In this document: positions 42,116 through 50,235 of the stretch, piece by piece | Layout of the letters: every line of letters begins with the position of its first letter | How positions within the stretch are numbered: position 1 is the first letter of the stretch | Source of the DNA: Pseudomonas paralactis | GTDB taxonomy: Bacteria; Pseudomonadota; Gammaproteobacteria; Pseudomonadales; Pseudomonadaceae | Length of the DNA: 64,000 nucleotides | Assembly: GCF_001439735.1 (NCBI RefSeq) | Contig: NZ_JYLN01000004.1 | Location: forward strand, 588,816-652,815 | Direction of reading: 5' to 3' | Made by a program: the position numbers and the translations under genes | Notes under the pieces: generated by a model | The model's database searches: none | Told to the model about the DNA's origin: nothing | Seen by the model: the letters and a program-made list of their open reading frames with translations, nothing else

Positions 42116-44313
42116 GGGCGTTGATCCTCCAAGTCCTTGGGTTTCCAGGTTTTCAGCAACAGTGCGTTGCTTACCACGCTGACGCTGGACAAGGCCATGG
42201 CCGCGCCAGCCAGCACCGGGTTGAGCAGGCCGAAGGCGGCCAGGGGAATGCCGATCAAGTTATACACAAAGGCCCAGAACAGATTCTGTCGAATTTTTGC
42301 GTAGGTCTTGCGGCTGATCTCCAGGGCCGCCGGCACCAGGCGCGGGTCGCCGCGCATCAAGGTGATACCGGCGGCGTGCATGGCCACGTCGGTGCCGCCG
42401 CCCATGGCGATGCCGATATCGGCAGCGGCCAGGGCCGGCGCATCGTTGATGCCGTCGCCCACCATGGCCACCACACCGGTTTTTTTCAGTTCGGCAACGG
42501 CGGCAGCTTTGTAGGCAGGCAGGACTTCGGCGTGCACATCATCGATCCCCAACGCCTGCGCAACGACCCGCGCACTGCCGTGGTTATCGCCGGTAATCAG
42601 GTGGCTGCTGATGTGCTGCGCCTTGAGTTGTTGCACCGCCTCCAGTGCGCCGGGCTTGAGGGTGTCGCCAAACGCAAACAGGCCCAGCACGCGCGGTTGC
42701 GCACCTTGCTCGATCAACCAGGACAAGGTGCGGCCTTCGGCTTCCCATTCCCTGGCGCGCTGAGCCAAATCGCCCGCATCCAGGCCGGTTTCTTCCAGCA
42801 GGCGTCGATTGCCCAGGGCCAGCGGCCGACCGTCCAGCGTACCGGCAATGCCGCGCCCGGTCAGGGATTGGCTGGCGCTTACATCGGCCACGTTCAGACC
42901 TTTCTCCTGGCAGGCATCCAGCACGGCTTTGGCCAGAGGGTGTTCACTGCCACGCTGCAAGGCGCCGGCCTGTTGCAACAACAGGGCTTCATTGCCATCA
43001 ACTGCCGCCAGGTGTGCAATCTTCGGTGCGCCGGAGGTCAGGGTGCCGGTCTTGTCGAACACCACGGCGCTTACGGCATGGGCGCGTTCCAGGGCTTCGG
43101 CATCCTTGATCAGAATACCGTGGCGTGCGGCGACGCCGGTGCCGGCCATGATTGCGGTCGGTGTGGCCAGGCCCAGGGCACAAGGGCAAGCGATCACCAA
43201 CACGGCAACCGCATTGATGATCGCGGTTTCCAGCGATGCGCCATACCACCACCAGCCCACTACGGTGATCAGTGCCAGTACCAGCACGGCCGGTACAAAC
43301 ACCTGGCTGACTTTATCCACCAGTTTCTGGATCGGCGCCTTGGCGGCCTGGGCGTCTTCGACCAGGCGAATGATACGTGCCAACACGCTCTCCGCGCCCA
43401 GGGCCAGGGTGCGTACCAACAAGCGGCCTTCACCGTTGATGGCGCCACCGGTAACCGGATCGCCCGGCTGTTTTGGCACCGGCAGGCTTTCGCCGCTGAT
43501 CAGCGCTTCATCGGCATGGCTTTGGCCTTCCACCACTTCACCGTCCACCGGGAAGCGTTCGCCGGGTTTTACCAGCACCAGGTCACCGTGCTTCAAGGCA
43601 TTGATTGCGACATCTTCTTCGCGGCCGTCCTGCACGCGGATCGCCCGTTCCGGCCGCAAGGCTTCAAGGGCGCGGATGGCGCTGGCGGTCTGGCGCTTGG
43701 CGCGGCTTTCCAGGTATTTGCCCAGCAGCACCAGGGCGATGACCACCGCTGACGCTTCGAAGTACAGGTGCGGCGTCACGCCCGGGGCGGCGGTGAGCCA
43801 TTCATAGATACTCAGGCCGTAGCCGGCGCTGGTGCCGATCGCCACCAGCAGGTCCATGTTACCGGCGCCGGCGCGCACGGCTTTCCACGCGGCGACATAA
43901 AAGCGTGCACCCAAAATAAACTGCACTGGCGTGGCCAGGGCAAACTGTATCCAGGCCGGTAGCATCCAGTGCAAGCCGAAGGGTTCTACCAGCATCGGCA
44001 GCACCAGGGGCAACGCCAGCACAATCCCCGCCACCAGCGCCCAGCGCTCGCGACGCAGGCGCCCGGCCTGGTCGGCTTCGGTGGCGGTTTCGCTTTGGGG
44101 CAAGGTGGCGGTGTAGCCGGCCTTGTCGACGGCGGCGATCAATACGCTGGCGTCCATCTGGCCGAGCACTTCGATATGGGCGCGTTCGTTGGCCAGGTTG
44201 ACGCTGACGCGCTGCACCCCCGGCACTTTGCCCAGCGCGCGTTCGACGCGGCCGGCGCAACTGGCGCAGGTCATGCCGCCGATGGGCAAGTCAAATGTGG
44301 TGGATCCATTCAT
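42112..44313 (-). CDS. copA: Cu(I)-exporting P1B-type ATPase CopA
   Basis: 733 residues with one N-terminal heavy-metal-binding domain (GMTCASC, Cys16 and Cys19). Transmembrane Cys376-Pro-Cys378 is in [11 protein letters not shown] context, the phosphorylation site is Asp420 in DKTGTLTSG, then HP motif ([11 protein letters not shown]) and [20 protein letters not shown]. The set defines a P1B-1 copper exporter in the inner membrane. GGAGG precedes the ATG at 44313. It is first in the copA-cueR operon, with the CueR operator about 40 bp upstream. Confidence 0.97.
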   Translation of the reverse strand: MNGSTTFDLPIGGMTCASCAGRVERALGKVPGVQRVSVNLANERAHIEVLGQMDASVLIAAVDKAGYTATLPQSETATEADQAGRLRRERWALVAGIVLALPLVLPMLVEPFGLHWMLPAWIQFALATPVQFILGARFYVAAWKAVRAGAGNMDLLVAIGTSAGYGLSIYEWLTAAPGVTPHLYFEASAVVIALVLLGKYLESRAKRQTASAIRALEALRPERAIRVQDGREEDVAINALKHGDLVLVKPGERFPVDGEVVEGQSHADEALISGESLPVPKQPGDPVTGGAINGEGRLLVRTLALGAESVLARIIRLVEDAQAAKAPIQKLVDKVSQVFVPAVLVLALITVVGWWWYGASLETAIINAVAVLVIACPCALGLATPTAIMAGTGVAARHGILIKDAEALERAHAVSAVVFDKTGTLTSGAPKIAHLAAVDGNEALLLQQAGALQRGSEHPLAKAVLDACQEKGLNVADVSASQSLTGRGIAGTLDGRPLALGNRRLLEETGLDAGDLAQRAREWEAEGRTLSWLIEQGAQPRVLGLFAFGDTLKPGALEAVQQLKAQHISSHLITGDNHGSARVVAQALGIDDVHAEVLPAYKAAAVAELKKTGVVAMVGDGINDAPALAAADIGIAMGGGTDVAMHAAGITLMRGDPRLVPAALEISRKTYAKIRQNLFWAFVYNLIGIPLAAFGLLNPVLAGAAMALSSVSVVSNALLLKTWKPKDLEDQRP

Positions 44314-44349
44314 GGGGCAGTCCTCCAGAAGAAGTTGCCACTAGGATCA

Positions 44350-44370
44350 ACCTTAACCTGTGGGGAAGGT
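44350..44370 (-). promoter_or_regulatory. CueR operator of copA
   Basis: On the minus strand: ACCTTCCCCACAGGTTAAGGT, an ACCTT…AAGGT dyad typical of CueR. It begins within a TTGACC -35 (44368-44373 complement). With a 19-bp spacer the -10 would be GATCCT, a weak hexamer, as expected for a MerR-type activated promoter. Confidence 0.85.
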
Positions 44371-44379
44371 CAAGCGTCT

Positions 44380-44760
44380 TCAGTATTCCAATGCGGCGGG
44401 TTTGAGGTACATGCCATCAGCGCCCTGAGCAATACGCAATTTACGTACATCACCGGCTTTCAACGTGATGTTCTGCGCCGCGGGTGCCAGCAACCCTGGC
44501 TGACAGCCCGGGGCCTGACTCGGCAATAGCTTGAGGCGCAGCGACACGTTCCCTGCGGGCAGATTGAACGAGGTGGACTGTTCCTGGAACAGGCGTCCGG
44601 CCAATTGGTCCTGAAGATACAGGCCGATTTCGCAATTGGTGGGTACTTCCAGGCGTTCGCGGGAAATGATCAGCACCGCATAATCTTCAGCGGCGAAGGC
44701 CTGGGGCGCAGCGGCAGATAAGCTCATCAGGCCGGCAAGGGCAAAAAACGACCAGCGCAT
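44380..44760 (-). CDS. Small exported protein of unknown function in the copper cluster
   Basis: 126 residues. Signal peptide of about 24 residues ending AFAA (SFFALAGLMSLSAAAPQAFA). The mature part is mostly beta (YAVLIISRERLEVPTN; AGNVSLRLKLLP) with two cysteines (in TNCEIGLYL and PGCQPGL), possibly a disulfide. It is on the same strand as copA, its stop lying 10 bp before the copA operator, so it could be read through into copA. There is no classical copper-binding Met or His cluster. I do not recognise the family. Confidence 0.65.
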   Translation of the reverse strand: MRWSFFALAGLMSLSAAAPQAFAAEDYAVLIISRERLEVPTNCEIGLYLQDQLAGRLFQEQSTSFNLPAGNVSLRLKLLPSQAPGCQPGLLAPAAQNITLKAGDVRKLRIAQGADGMYLKPAALEY

Positions 44761-44850
44761 GGCGAATGCTCCATGGTTTACAGCAAGGAAAGTTGAAGCT
44801 TGGCCGACGTTGCCGTCGAATACCAGCCCGGCCGTTTTTTTTGAAACTTG

Positions 44851-44871
44851 ACCTTTCCATCATGGCAAGCT
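44851..44871 (+). promoter_or_regulatory. CueR operator and promoter of copZ
   Basis: ACCTTTCCATCATGGCAAGCT, dyad ACCTT…AAGCT with one mismatch from the AAGGT half-site. TTGACC -35 at 44848-44853, 19-bp spacer, -10 GAGACT at 44873-44878. This matches the spacing of CueR-controlled promoters and lies about 35 bp before the copZ ATG. Confidence 0.85.
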
Positions 44872-44907
44872 TGAGACTGGACGTAACCTCATCAAAGGAG
44901 TCATGTC

Positions 44908-45105
44908 ATGCAAATATTCAGCGTTGAAGGAATGACCTGCGGCCATTGCGTTAAAGCGGTGACCCAGGCGGTACAGAGCAAGGATTCGGCGGCGAGTGTG
45001 AAGGTGGACCTGGCGGCGAAGGAGGTGGGTGTGGAAAGCCGTCTGTCGCCTCAGGAGGTCATCGACCTGATCGCCGAGGAAGGCTATAGCGTCAAGTTGG
45101 CGTGA
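44908..45105 (+). CDS. copZ: Copper chaperone CopZ (heavy-metal-associated domain)
   Basis: 65 residues: a single HMA ferredoxin-like domain with Met9-Thr-Cys11-Gly-His-Cys14 near the N-terminus and the usual EEGYSVKLA end. It binds Cu(I) in the cytosol and delivers it to CopA. AAGGAG precedes the ATG at 44908. It is transcribed divergently from the exported protein/copA/cueR side under its own CueR-type promoter. Confidence 0.95.
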   Translation: MQIFSVEGMTCGHCVKAVTQAVQSKDSAASVKVDLAAKEVGVESRLSPQEVIDLIAEEGYSVKLA

Positions 45106-45115
45106 ATTTTCTGAT

Positions 45116-45131
45116 CGTTAGCGACCTAACG
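45116..45131. promoter_or_regulatory. Inverted repeat upstream of the Bcr/CflA gene
   Basis: CGTTAG-CGAC-CTAACG, perfect 6-bp arms, 62 bp before the Bcr/CflA start and 11 bp after copZ. It has no T run, so an operator is more likely than a terminator. The binding protein is unknown. Confidence 0.4.
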
Positions 45132-45192
45132 TAATGTTCACGGCACCCAAGCGCGGCTAGACTGTGGAGCTGCCGACTCACTTGGGTGTCTG

Positions 45193-46386
45193 ATGAACCT
45201 TCGCATAATCCTGATTTTGGGCGCCTTGAGCGCCTTCGCGCCGTTGGCGATCGACTTCTACCTGCCGGGCTTTCCAGCCATGGCCACCGCGTTTGCCACT
45301 GACGAAAAACATATCCAGTTGACCCTGGCGGTGTATTTCGCGGGTCTGGCTATTGGTCAATTGATCTACGGCCCGCTGGCTGACCGTTTCGGTCGGCGCT
45401 TGCCCCTGCTCAGTGGCGTCACCTTGTTTACGCTCGCCTCCTTCGCGTGTGCCTACGCGCCGTCACTGGAGTGGCTGATCGGCGCGCGTTTCGTGCAGGC
45501 CCTCGGCGGTTGCGCGGGCATGGTGATTTCTCGTGCGGTGGTCAGTGATAAATGCGACGCGGTGGGCTCGGCCAAGGTGTATTCGCAACTGATGCTGGTC
45601 ACTGGCCTGGCGCCGATCCTTGCGCCATTGGCGGGTGGTGTGATGGTCGGGGTGTGGGGCTGGCAGTCGATTTTCCTGGCGCTGTCGCTGTTCAGCGTGA
45701 TGGCGGCGATCGCCGTGGCGGTCGGGTTGCCGGAAACCTTCCCGGCCCATCAGCCGCGCCAGCCATTGTCCGGCTCCTTGCGTCGCTACGCTTCGTTATT
45801 GTCGGATCGCGTGTACCTGGGCTATGCCCTGACCGGCGGCATTTCAATTGCCGGGATGTTCGCCTATATCGCCGGTTCGCCCTTCGTATTCATCAAGCTT
45901 TATGGCGTGCCTGCCGAGCACTACGGCTGGCTGTTCGGCTCCAACGCTGCCGGCTTTATCCTGGTGGCTCAGCTGAATGCGCGGTTGCTGGCCAAGCGCG
46001 GACCGGCGTTTTTGCTGTCGCGTACGGTGTGGGTTTACGTGGCGGCGGCGTTGACACTGCTGGGAATTGCCGCGCTGCGCACCGAGGCGCTGTGGCCGTT
46101 GCTGGTGCCGCTGTTTATCTGCATCGCCAGCCTGGGCTGCATTTTGCCGAACACCTCGGCCTGTGCCATGAGCGGGCAGGGCGCACGGGCCGGCAGTGCC
46201 TCGGCGTTGCTCGGCTGTATCCAGTTCGGCGTGGCAGCGGGCGCGGCCTCGTTGGTTGGCGTGTTGCATGATGGTACGGCGATGCCGATGGCGATGGTCA
46301 TCAGCTTGTGCGGTGTGCTGGCGGTAACGATTGCAATGTCGACCCAGCGCCTGCAACGGGCAAGGGCCACGCAGGCGCAGGTCTGA
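45193..46386 (+). CDS. Bcr/CflA family drug-resistance MFS exporter
   Basis: 397 residues with 12 predicted membrane helices. The N-terminus (LGALSAFAPLAIDFYLPGFP) and motif A (GQLIYGPLADRFGRRLPLL) are characteristic of the Bcr/CflA (DHA1) branch, as is SRAVVSDKCDA after helix 4. Members export bicyclomycin, chloramphenicol, sulfonamides or peptides; the substrate here cannot be predicted. ATG at 45193, preceded by a weak GGTG-type site. Single gene, downstream of copZ but probably separately controlled. Confidence 0.92.
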   Translation: MNLRIILILGALSAFAPLAIDFYLPGFPAMATAFATDEKHIQLTLAVYFAGLAIGQLIYGPLADRFGRRLPLLSGVTLFTLASFACAYAPSLEWLIGARFVQALGGCAGMVISRAVVSDKCDAVGSAKVYSQLMLVTGLAPILAPLAGGVMVGVWGWQSIFLALSLFSVMAAIAVAVGLPETFPAHQPRQPLSGSLRRYASLLSDRVYLGYALTGGISIAGMFAYIAGSPFVFIKLYGVPAEHYGWLFGSNAAGFILVAQLNARLLAKRGPAFLLSRTVWVYVAAALTLLGIAALRTEALWPLLVPLFICIASLGCILPNTSACAMSGQGARAGSASALLGCIQFGVAAGAASLVGVLHDGTAMPMAMVISLCGVLAVTIAMSTQRLQRARATQAQV

Positions 46387-46394
46387 TAGACGGT

Positions 46395-46577
46395 TCAGCC
46401 AGCGGCAGAGCGCTGCTGGCCGAGGGGAAAACGGTGGGGCGCCTGGATCCGTGCTTGCAGGGTGTCGACGAAGGCGCGGGCCTCGGCTTCACTGCGGAAG
46501 GTGATGGCTTCGCCGTCGAGACGAACTTGCCATAGCTTGCCGGGGGATTTTGCTAACGCTTTTATCAGGATTTTCAT
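46395..46577 (-). CDS. Small conserved-looking cytosolic protein, 60 residues
   Basis: Start at 46577 is chosen because GAGGAAG lies just upstream on the minus strand; the longer frame has no such site. Sequence MKILIKALAKSPGKLWQVRL then DGEAITFRSEAEARAFVDTL suggests a compact beta-alpha unit (WQVRLDGEAITFRSEAEA resembles short DUF2188-like or DRBM-less domains). It is convergent with the Bcr/CflA gene, 8 bp away. Upstream sequence TTTATATT could serve as -10. Function unknown. Confidence 0.6.
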   Translation of the reverse strand: MKILIKALAKSPGKLWQVRLDGEAITFRSEAEARAFVDTLQARIQAPHRFPLGQQRSAAG

Positions 46578-46673
46578 TGCTGACTTCCTCACGTAAAAGA
46601 ATCGTGGCAAAGGCGGCCAATATAAACCCGAATTCCCTCACAAATATGACGAAGATCAACTCTCGGACTAGTG

Positions 46674-46709
46674 GTGTCGTCCATTACCTACACCGATAAC
46701 GGACGACAC
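46674..46709. promoter_or_regulatory. Inverted repeat between the quinone oxidoreductase stop and the small gene
   Basis: 9-bp perfect arms GTGTCGTCC / GGACGACAC, separated by 18 bases. It lies 14 bp downstream of the oxidoreductase stop codon on the minus strand. No T run follows, so it may be a weak terminator, a Rho-related structure, or an operator for the small gene further on. Confidence 0.4.
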
Positions 46710-46722
46710 TGACAGCCGTTTT

Positions 46723-47736
46723 TTAGAACCCTTCCAGCACGATCTTGCCCTTGGCCTTACCGCTTTCCAGCAGCGCGTGGGCACGGCGCAAATTGGCTGC
46801 ATTGATCGTACCGAAGTGCTCGCCTAGCGTGGTTTTCAGGGTGCCGGCATCGATCAGTTCAGCCACGCGGTTAAGCAGGTTGTGCTGCTCGATCATGTCG
46901 GGCGTCTCAAACATTGAGCGGGTGTACATAAACTCCCAGTGCAGCGACAGGCTCTTGCGCTTGAGCTTGCTCACATCCAGCGCCTTGGGGTCGTCGATCA
47001 ACGCCAGCTTGCCTTGGGGTTGCAGCGCTTCCACCAGTTGATCCAGGTGGTGCTCGGTCTGAGTCAGGCTGGCGACATGCGTCACTTGCTCAACGCCTGC
47101 CTGCTTCAGCGCTTCGCTCAGCGGCTGGCTGTGGTCGATCACGACGTGGGCACCCAGGGCTTTAGCCCATTCCTGAGTCTCGGGACGCGAGGCGGTGCCG
47201 ATGACTTTCAGCGCCGTGAGCTGGTTGGCCAGTTGAGTCAGGATCGATCCCACGCCACCGGCAGCGCCGACGATCAGCAGGCTCTGGCCGTGGTCCTCCT
47301 TGCCTTCGGGAATCTGCAAACGTTCGAACAGCAGCTCCCACGCGGTGATGGCGGTCAACGGCAGCGCGGCGGCTTCGGCAAACCCCAGGCTTTGGGGCAT
47401 ATGGCCGACGATGCGCTCGTCAACAGTGTGCAGTTCGCTGTTGCCGCCTGGGCGCACCAGGGAGCCGGCGTAGAACACCTTGTCACCGGCTTTGAACAGC
47501 GTCACTTCGCTGCCGACCGCCTTGACCACGCCGGCCACGTCCCAGCCCAGCACTTTAGCGTCGCCATTTTCCGGGGCGACGTTGTGGCGCACCTTGGTGT
47601 CCACCGGGTTGACCGAGATGGCTTTGACTTCCACCAACAGGTCACGCGGGCCGGCCACGGGCTCTGGCAGTTGGATGTCTTGCAGGGATTTCGGGTCGTT
47701 GATCGGCAGTGAGGCGTAGTAGGCGATGGCTTTCAT
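46723..47736 (-). CDS. Zinc-binding alcohol dehydrogenase family protein (quinone oxidoreductase type)
   Basis: 337 residues of the MDR superfamily. GroES-like N-terminal domain (VDTKVRHNVAPENGDAKVLG; WDVAGVVKAVGSEVTLFKAG), NAD(P) loop IVGAAGGVGSILTQLANQL (around residues 152-170), and the zeta-crystallin-type LIDDPKALDVSKLK region. The structural zinc cysteines are lacking, which fits NADPH quinone oxidoreductases. Probable role: reduction of quinones or reactive carbonyls in the cytosol. A quinol monooxygenase-like gene is upstream on the same strand and a LysR regulator diverges from it, suggesting a small stress-response group. Confidence 0.9.
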   Translation of the reverse strand: MKAIAYYASLPINDPKSLQDIQLPEPVAGPRDLLVEVKAISVNPVDTKVRHNVAPENGDAKVLGWDVAGVVKAVGSEVTLFKAGDKVFYAGSLVRPGGNSELHTVDERIVGHMPQSLGFAEAAALPLTAITAWELLFERLQIPEGKEDHGQSLLIVGAAGGVGSILTQLANQLTALKVIGTASRPETQEWAKALGAHVVIDHSQPLSEALKQAGVEQVTHVASLTQTEHHLDQLVEALQPQGKLALIDDPKALDVSKLKRKSLSLHWEFMYTRSMFETPDMIEQHNLLNRVAELIDAGTLKTTLGEHFGTINAANLRRAHALLESGKAKGKIVLEGF

Positions 47737-47761
47737 GATGACTCCAAGTGAATACGGTCAA

Positions 47762-47861
47762 GGTAGGAGCGAGCTTGCTCGCGAAGATCGTTAACGATGA
47801 CGCGGTGTTTCTGGTTTAGCGCGTCGTCCTTGGGGTTTTCGCGAGCAAGCTCGCTCCTGCA
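47762..47861. repeat. REP doublet, GTAGGAGCGAG family
   Basis: Fills the 138-bp gap between the monooxygenase stop and the oxidoreductase start, so it lies within a possible two-gene transcript, 25 bp before the oxidoreductase ATG. The right arm ends CTCGCTCCTGCA followed by AAAAAA. Confidence 0.88.
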
Positions 47862-47874
47862 AAAAAAGGCGGGA

Positions 47875-48168
47875 TCAGGCGAGAAATTTCAGGCGCTTGA
47901 GTTCGAAGTGTTCGATCACATCGGCGGCCTTGGCGCGAAAGCTCTGGATATGCGCGCTCTGGTCGTGGTCGGCCAGCGCAGCGTCGTCGCTCCAGCGCTC
48001 GAGCATGTAGAAGGTCTCGGGGTGTTGCAGGTCCTGGTGCAGGTCGTACTGCTCGCAACCGGCTTCCAGGCGGGTCGGTTCCAGCAGGCCGCGCAGCAGG
48101 GTTTCCAGGGTGGCGTGCTGGCCGGGTTTGGCGATCAGCGTGGCGATGACATTAAAAGCGGTGGACAT
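47875..48168 (-). CDS. YgiN-like antibiotic biosynthesis monooxygenase domain protein
   Basis: 97 residues from the ATG at 48168; the longer frame to 48414 runs into the divergent LysR gene. A single ABM ferredoxin-like fold: FNVIATLIAKPGQHATLETLL, then EAGCEQYDLHQDLQHPETFY, then MLERWSDDAALADHDQSAHI. This is the pattern of putative quinol monooxygenases such as YgiN. Function is usually linked to quinone redox cycling, which matches the neighbouring quinone oxidoreductase. It is divergent from the LysR regulator across about 117 bp. Confidence 0.88.
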   Translation of the reverse strand: MSTAFNVIATLIAKPGQHATLETLLRGLLEPTRLEAGCEQYDLHQDLQHPETFYMLERWSDDAALADHDQSAHIQSFRAKAADVIEHFELKRLKFLA

Positions 48169-48285
48169 AGTCGACTCCGGGCACGGGCTAACGGGATGGG
48201 CAGATGATTGGCTATTTCCTGCGCCGATAAAAGCGGCTAAAACAGCAGTCTGTTTCAACCAAATTTTGATAATGGGCGGAAATCC

Positions 48286-49215
48286 ATGCTGCGTTTTGAT
48301 GATTTGCAGTTGTTTGTGCGAGCTGCAGACCTGGGCAGCCTGTCGGCGGCGGCACGGGTGATGGATTTGTCGCCGGCAGTGGCCAGCGCCGCGCTCAAGC
48401 GTATCGAACAGCAATTGGGCACGCGTTTGCTGGCGCGCTCCACCCGCAGCCTGCGCTTGACCGCCGAAGGCGAGGGCTTCCTGGAATATGCGCGTGCGTC
48501 ATTAAGCGCGTTGGACGACGGGCGGCGGTTATTGGCCAGTGGCCAGGATCATGTCAGCGGCGTGCTGCAATTGTCGGCGCCGTCGGATTTCGGTCGCAAC
48601 CAGCTGTTGCCCTGGCTGGATGAGTTCCAGCAGCAATACCCGCAACTGAACGTGCGCTTGTTGCTCGGCGATCGCATTGCCGATTTGTTCCGCCAGCCAG
48701 TGGACATTGCCCTGCGCTATGGCGAACCCGAAGATTCCAGCCTGGTGGCCCTGCCCATCGCCCCGGACAATATTCGTGTGCTGTGCGCCGCGCCGAGCTA
48801 CCTCGCCCGGCATGGCGAACCCCAGCATCTGGAGCAACTGGCCCAGCACAATTGCCTGCTGTACATGCTCGGTAGCCGCGTACATGACCATTGGGGGTTT
48901 TATGACGGCAAGCGCCACGTGAGCCTGACGGTCAGCGGTGACCGGTTCAGTGATGACGCCGATGTTGTGCGGCGCTGGGCGGTGGCGGGTATGGGCATTG
49001 CCTACAAGTCGTGGCTGGATATCAGCACCGACGTGCTGGCCGGGCGCTTGCGTTTGATCCTGCCGCAACTGCGGGGCGAGCGCACACCGCTCAACCTGCT
49101 ATGCGCCCATCGCGCGCAATTGAGCAAGCCCGTCAACCTGCTGCGGGACATGCTGGTGTCCCGATGTGCAATCTTGACGGCGCAACGACCGGGGCGAACG
49201 GCGACTGGGCAATAA
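48286..49215 (+). CDS. LysR-family transcriptional regulator
   Basis: 309 residues. Winged helix-turn-helix at the N-terminus (DDLQLFVRAADLGSLSAAAR, then MDLSPAVASAALKRIEQQLG) and a LysR substrate-binding domain (VSGVLQLSAPSDFGRNQLLP onwards), of the CrgA/AaeR-like branch. It is divergent from the monooxygenase and quinone oxidoreductase genes, so it is their likely regulator. Divergent intergenic sequence has the motif AAAACAGCAGTCTGTTT (about 48239-48255), an AAACAG/CTGTTT-type dyad that could be its binding site. Confidence 0.9.
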   Translation: MLRFDDLQLFVRAADLGSLSAAARVMDLSPAVASAALKRIEQQLGTRLLARSTRSLRLTAEGEGFLEYARASLSALDDGRRLLASGQDHVSGVLQLSAPSDFGRNQLLPWLDEFQQQYPQLNVRLLLGDRIADLFRQPVDIALRYGEPEDSSLVALPIAPDNIRVLCAAPSYLARHGEPQHLEQLAQHNCLLYMLGSRVHDHWGFYDGKRHVSLTVSGDRFSDDADVVRRWAVAGMGIAYKSWLDISTDVLAGRLRLILPQLRGERTPLNLLCAHRAQLSKPVNLLRDMLVSRCAILTAQRPGRTATGQ

Positions 49216-49349
49216 CCTGCATAACGATCGGAAACTTCACTCATGTCCTGTCCTGATCCGAGCTGTCGGACGCCGCGGAACCGGCGGCGCGCGCACCTAT
49301 ACTTTGGCGTCAACCGCAGCAGAAAAATGGTCTTACAGGGAGTGAATAC

Positions 49350-50036
49350 ATGGAAGCAGCACCTTGCATCAGTCAGATCGCCAGCTTGCTCGCCGAACCC
49401 AAACGCACGGCCATGCTCTGGGCCTTGATGGACGGTTCGGCGAAAACTTCAGAAGAGCTGGCGGCGCTGGCCGGGTTGTCACTGGCGTCGGCCAATGCAC
49501 ATTTGGCGCGCCTGACCGGCAGCGGTCTGCTGCGGATCGAGGCCCGACGTGGCAAACGCTTGTTTCGCGTGGCGGCTGCGGATGTAAGTGCCGCCATTGA
49601 TGCATTGGCCAGTACCACCATGGCCAGCGCAGCGCGCAGCACACCCCAAGCTTTGCCGCCGGCGCTGATGGCGCCGCAGTTGTTGCGCCGTGCCCGCTGG
49701 TGCCACGGTCATCTCGGCGGCGAGCTGGCGGCGCAGCTGTATCAACGGATGCTTGAGGCCGGATGGTTCGAGCGCCATGAGCAGCGTACCGAGGTTACGG
49801 TCAAGGGCGCGCAGCATTTGGCGGACCTGGGTATTTTTGTCCAGGCTTTGGCAGCGCCGCTGGTGTGCGACTGTTACGACTGGAGCCAGCAGCAACCGCA
49901 CCTGGGCGGAGCGTTGGGGGCGGGGTTGATGCAGCTGTTTCTGCAGGCCAACTGGATCAGCGTGATCAACGAGTCGCGTGCCTTGTCGGTCAACGAGGCA
50001 GGGCTTGAACAAATAGCTCGAATGGCCTCTTTGTAG
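49350..50036 (+). CDS. ArsR-like helix-turn-helix regulator with C-terminal domain
   Basis: 228 residues. ArsR winged helix in the first 90 residues (QIASLLAEPKRTAMLWALMD; SEELAALAGLSLASANAHLA; LLRIEARRGKRLFRVAAADV). A longer C-terminal domain begins RARWCHGHLGGELAAQLYQR and has WSQQQPHLGGALGAGLMQLF, seen in the ArsR/YdfF-type regulators. No conserved metal-binding CVC motif. The stop codon TAG (50034-50036) lies inside the left arm of a REP doublet, so the repeat supplies the gene end. Downstream MFS gene may be its target. Confidence 0.87.
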   Translation: MEAAPCISQIASLLAEPKRTAMLWALMDGSAKTSEELAALAGLSLASANAHLARLTGSGLLRIEARRGKRLFRVAAADVSAAIDALASTTMASAARSTPQALPPALMAPQLLRRARWCHGHLGGELAAQLYQRMLEAGWFERHEQRTEVTVKGAQHLADLGIFVQALAAPLVCDCYDWSQQQPHLGGALGAGLMQLFLQANWISVINESRALSVNEAGLEQIARMASL

Positions 50037-50131
50037 CAGCGAGCTTGCTCGCCAAGAGCGTCAACGATGACGCGAGCATCCCAAATAAACGCGCTGTCAT
50101 TTGGTTTTTCGCGAGCAAGCTCGCTCCTACA
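50032..50131. repeat. REP doublet overlapping the 3' end of the ArsR-like gene
   Basis: Left arm TGTAGCAGCGAGCTTGCTCGC (one change from the consensus GTAGGAG) starts 5 bp before the end of the ArsR-like coding region and carries its stop codon. The right arm is intact (CGCGAGCAAGCTCGCTCCTA). Confidence 0.88.
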
Positions 50132-50235
50132 GGTGCTTGCGTCGTTTAGAGCTGCAATCAGGTCGCATCCAGTAATAGCCAGGACAAACGATGCCGCACA
50201 CTCGCCAGGGGGATATTTCACACGGGGGATGCGGC

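Noticed and set aside
42073..43752. 559-residue open frame antisense to copA
   Set aside because: Lies over all CopA catalytic motifs; no independent evidence of coding.
46395..46577. Toxin or antitoxin gene
   Set aside because: A single 60-residue gene without a partner and without known toxin or antitoxin features.
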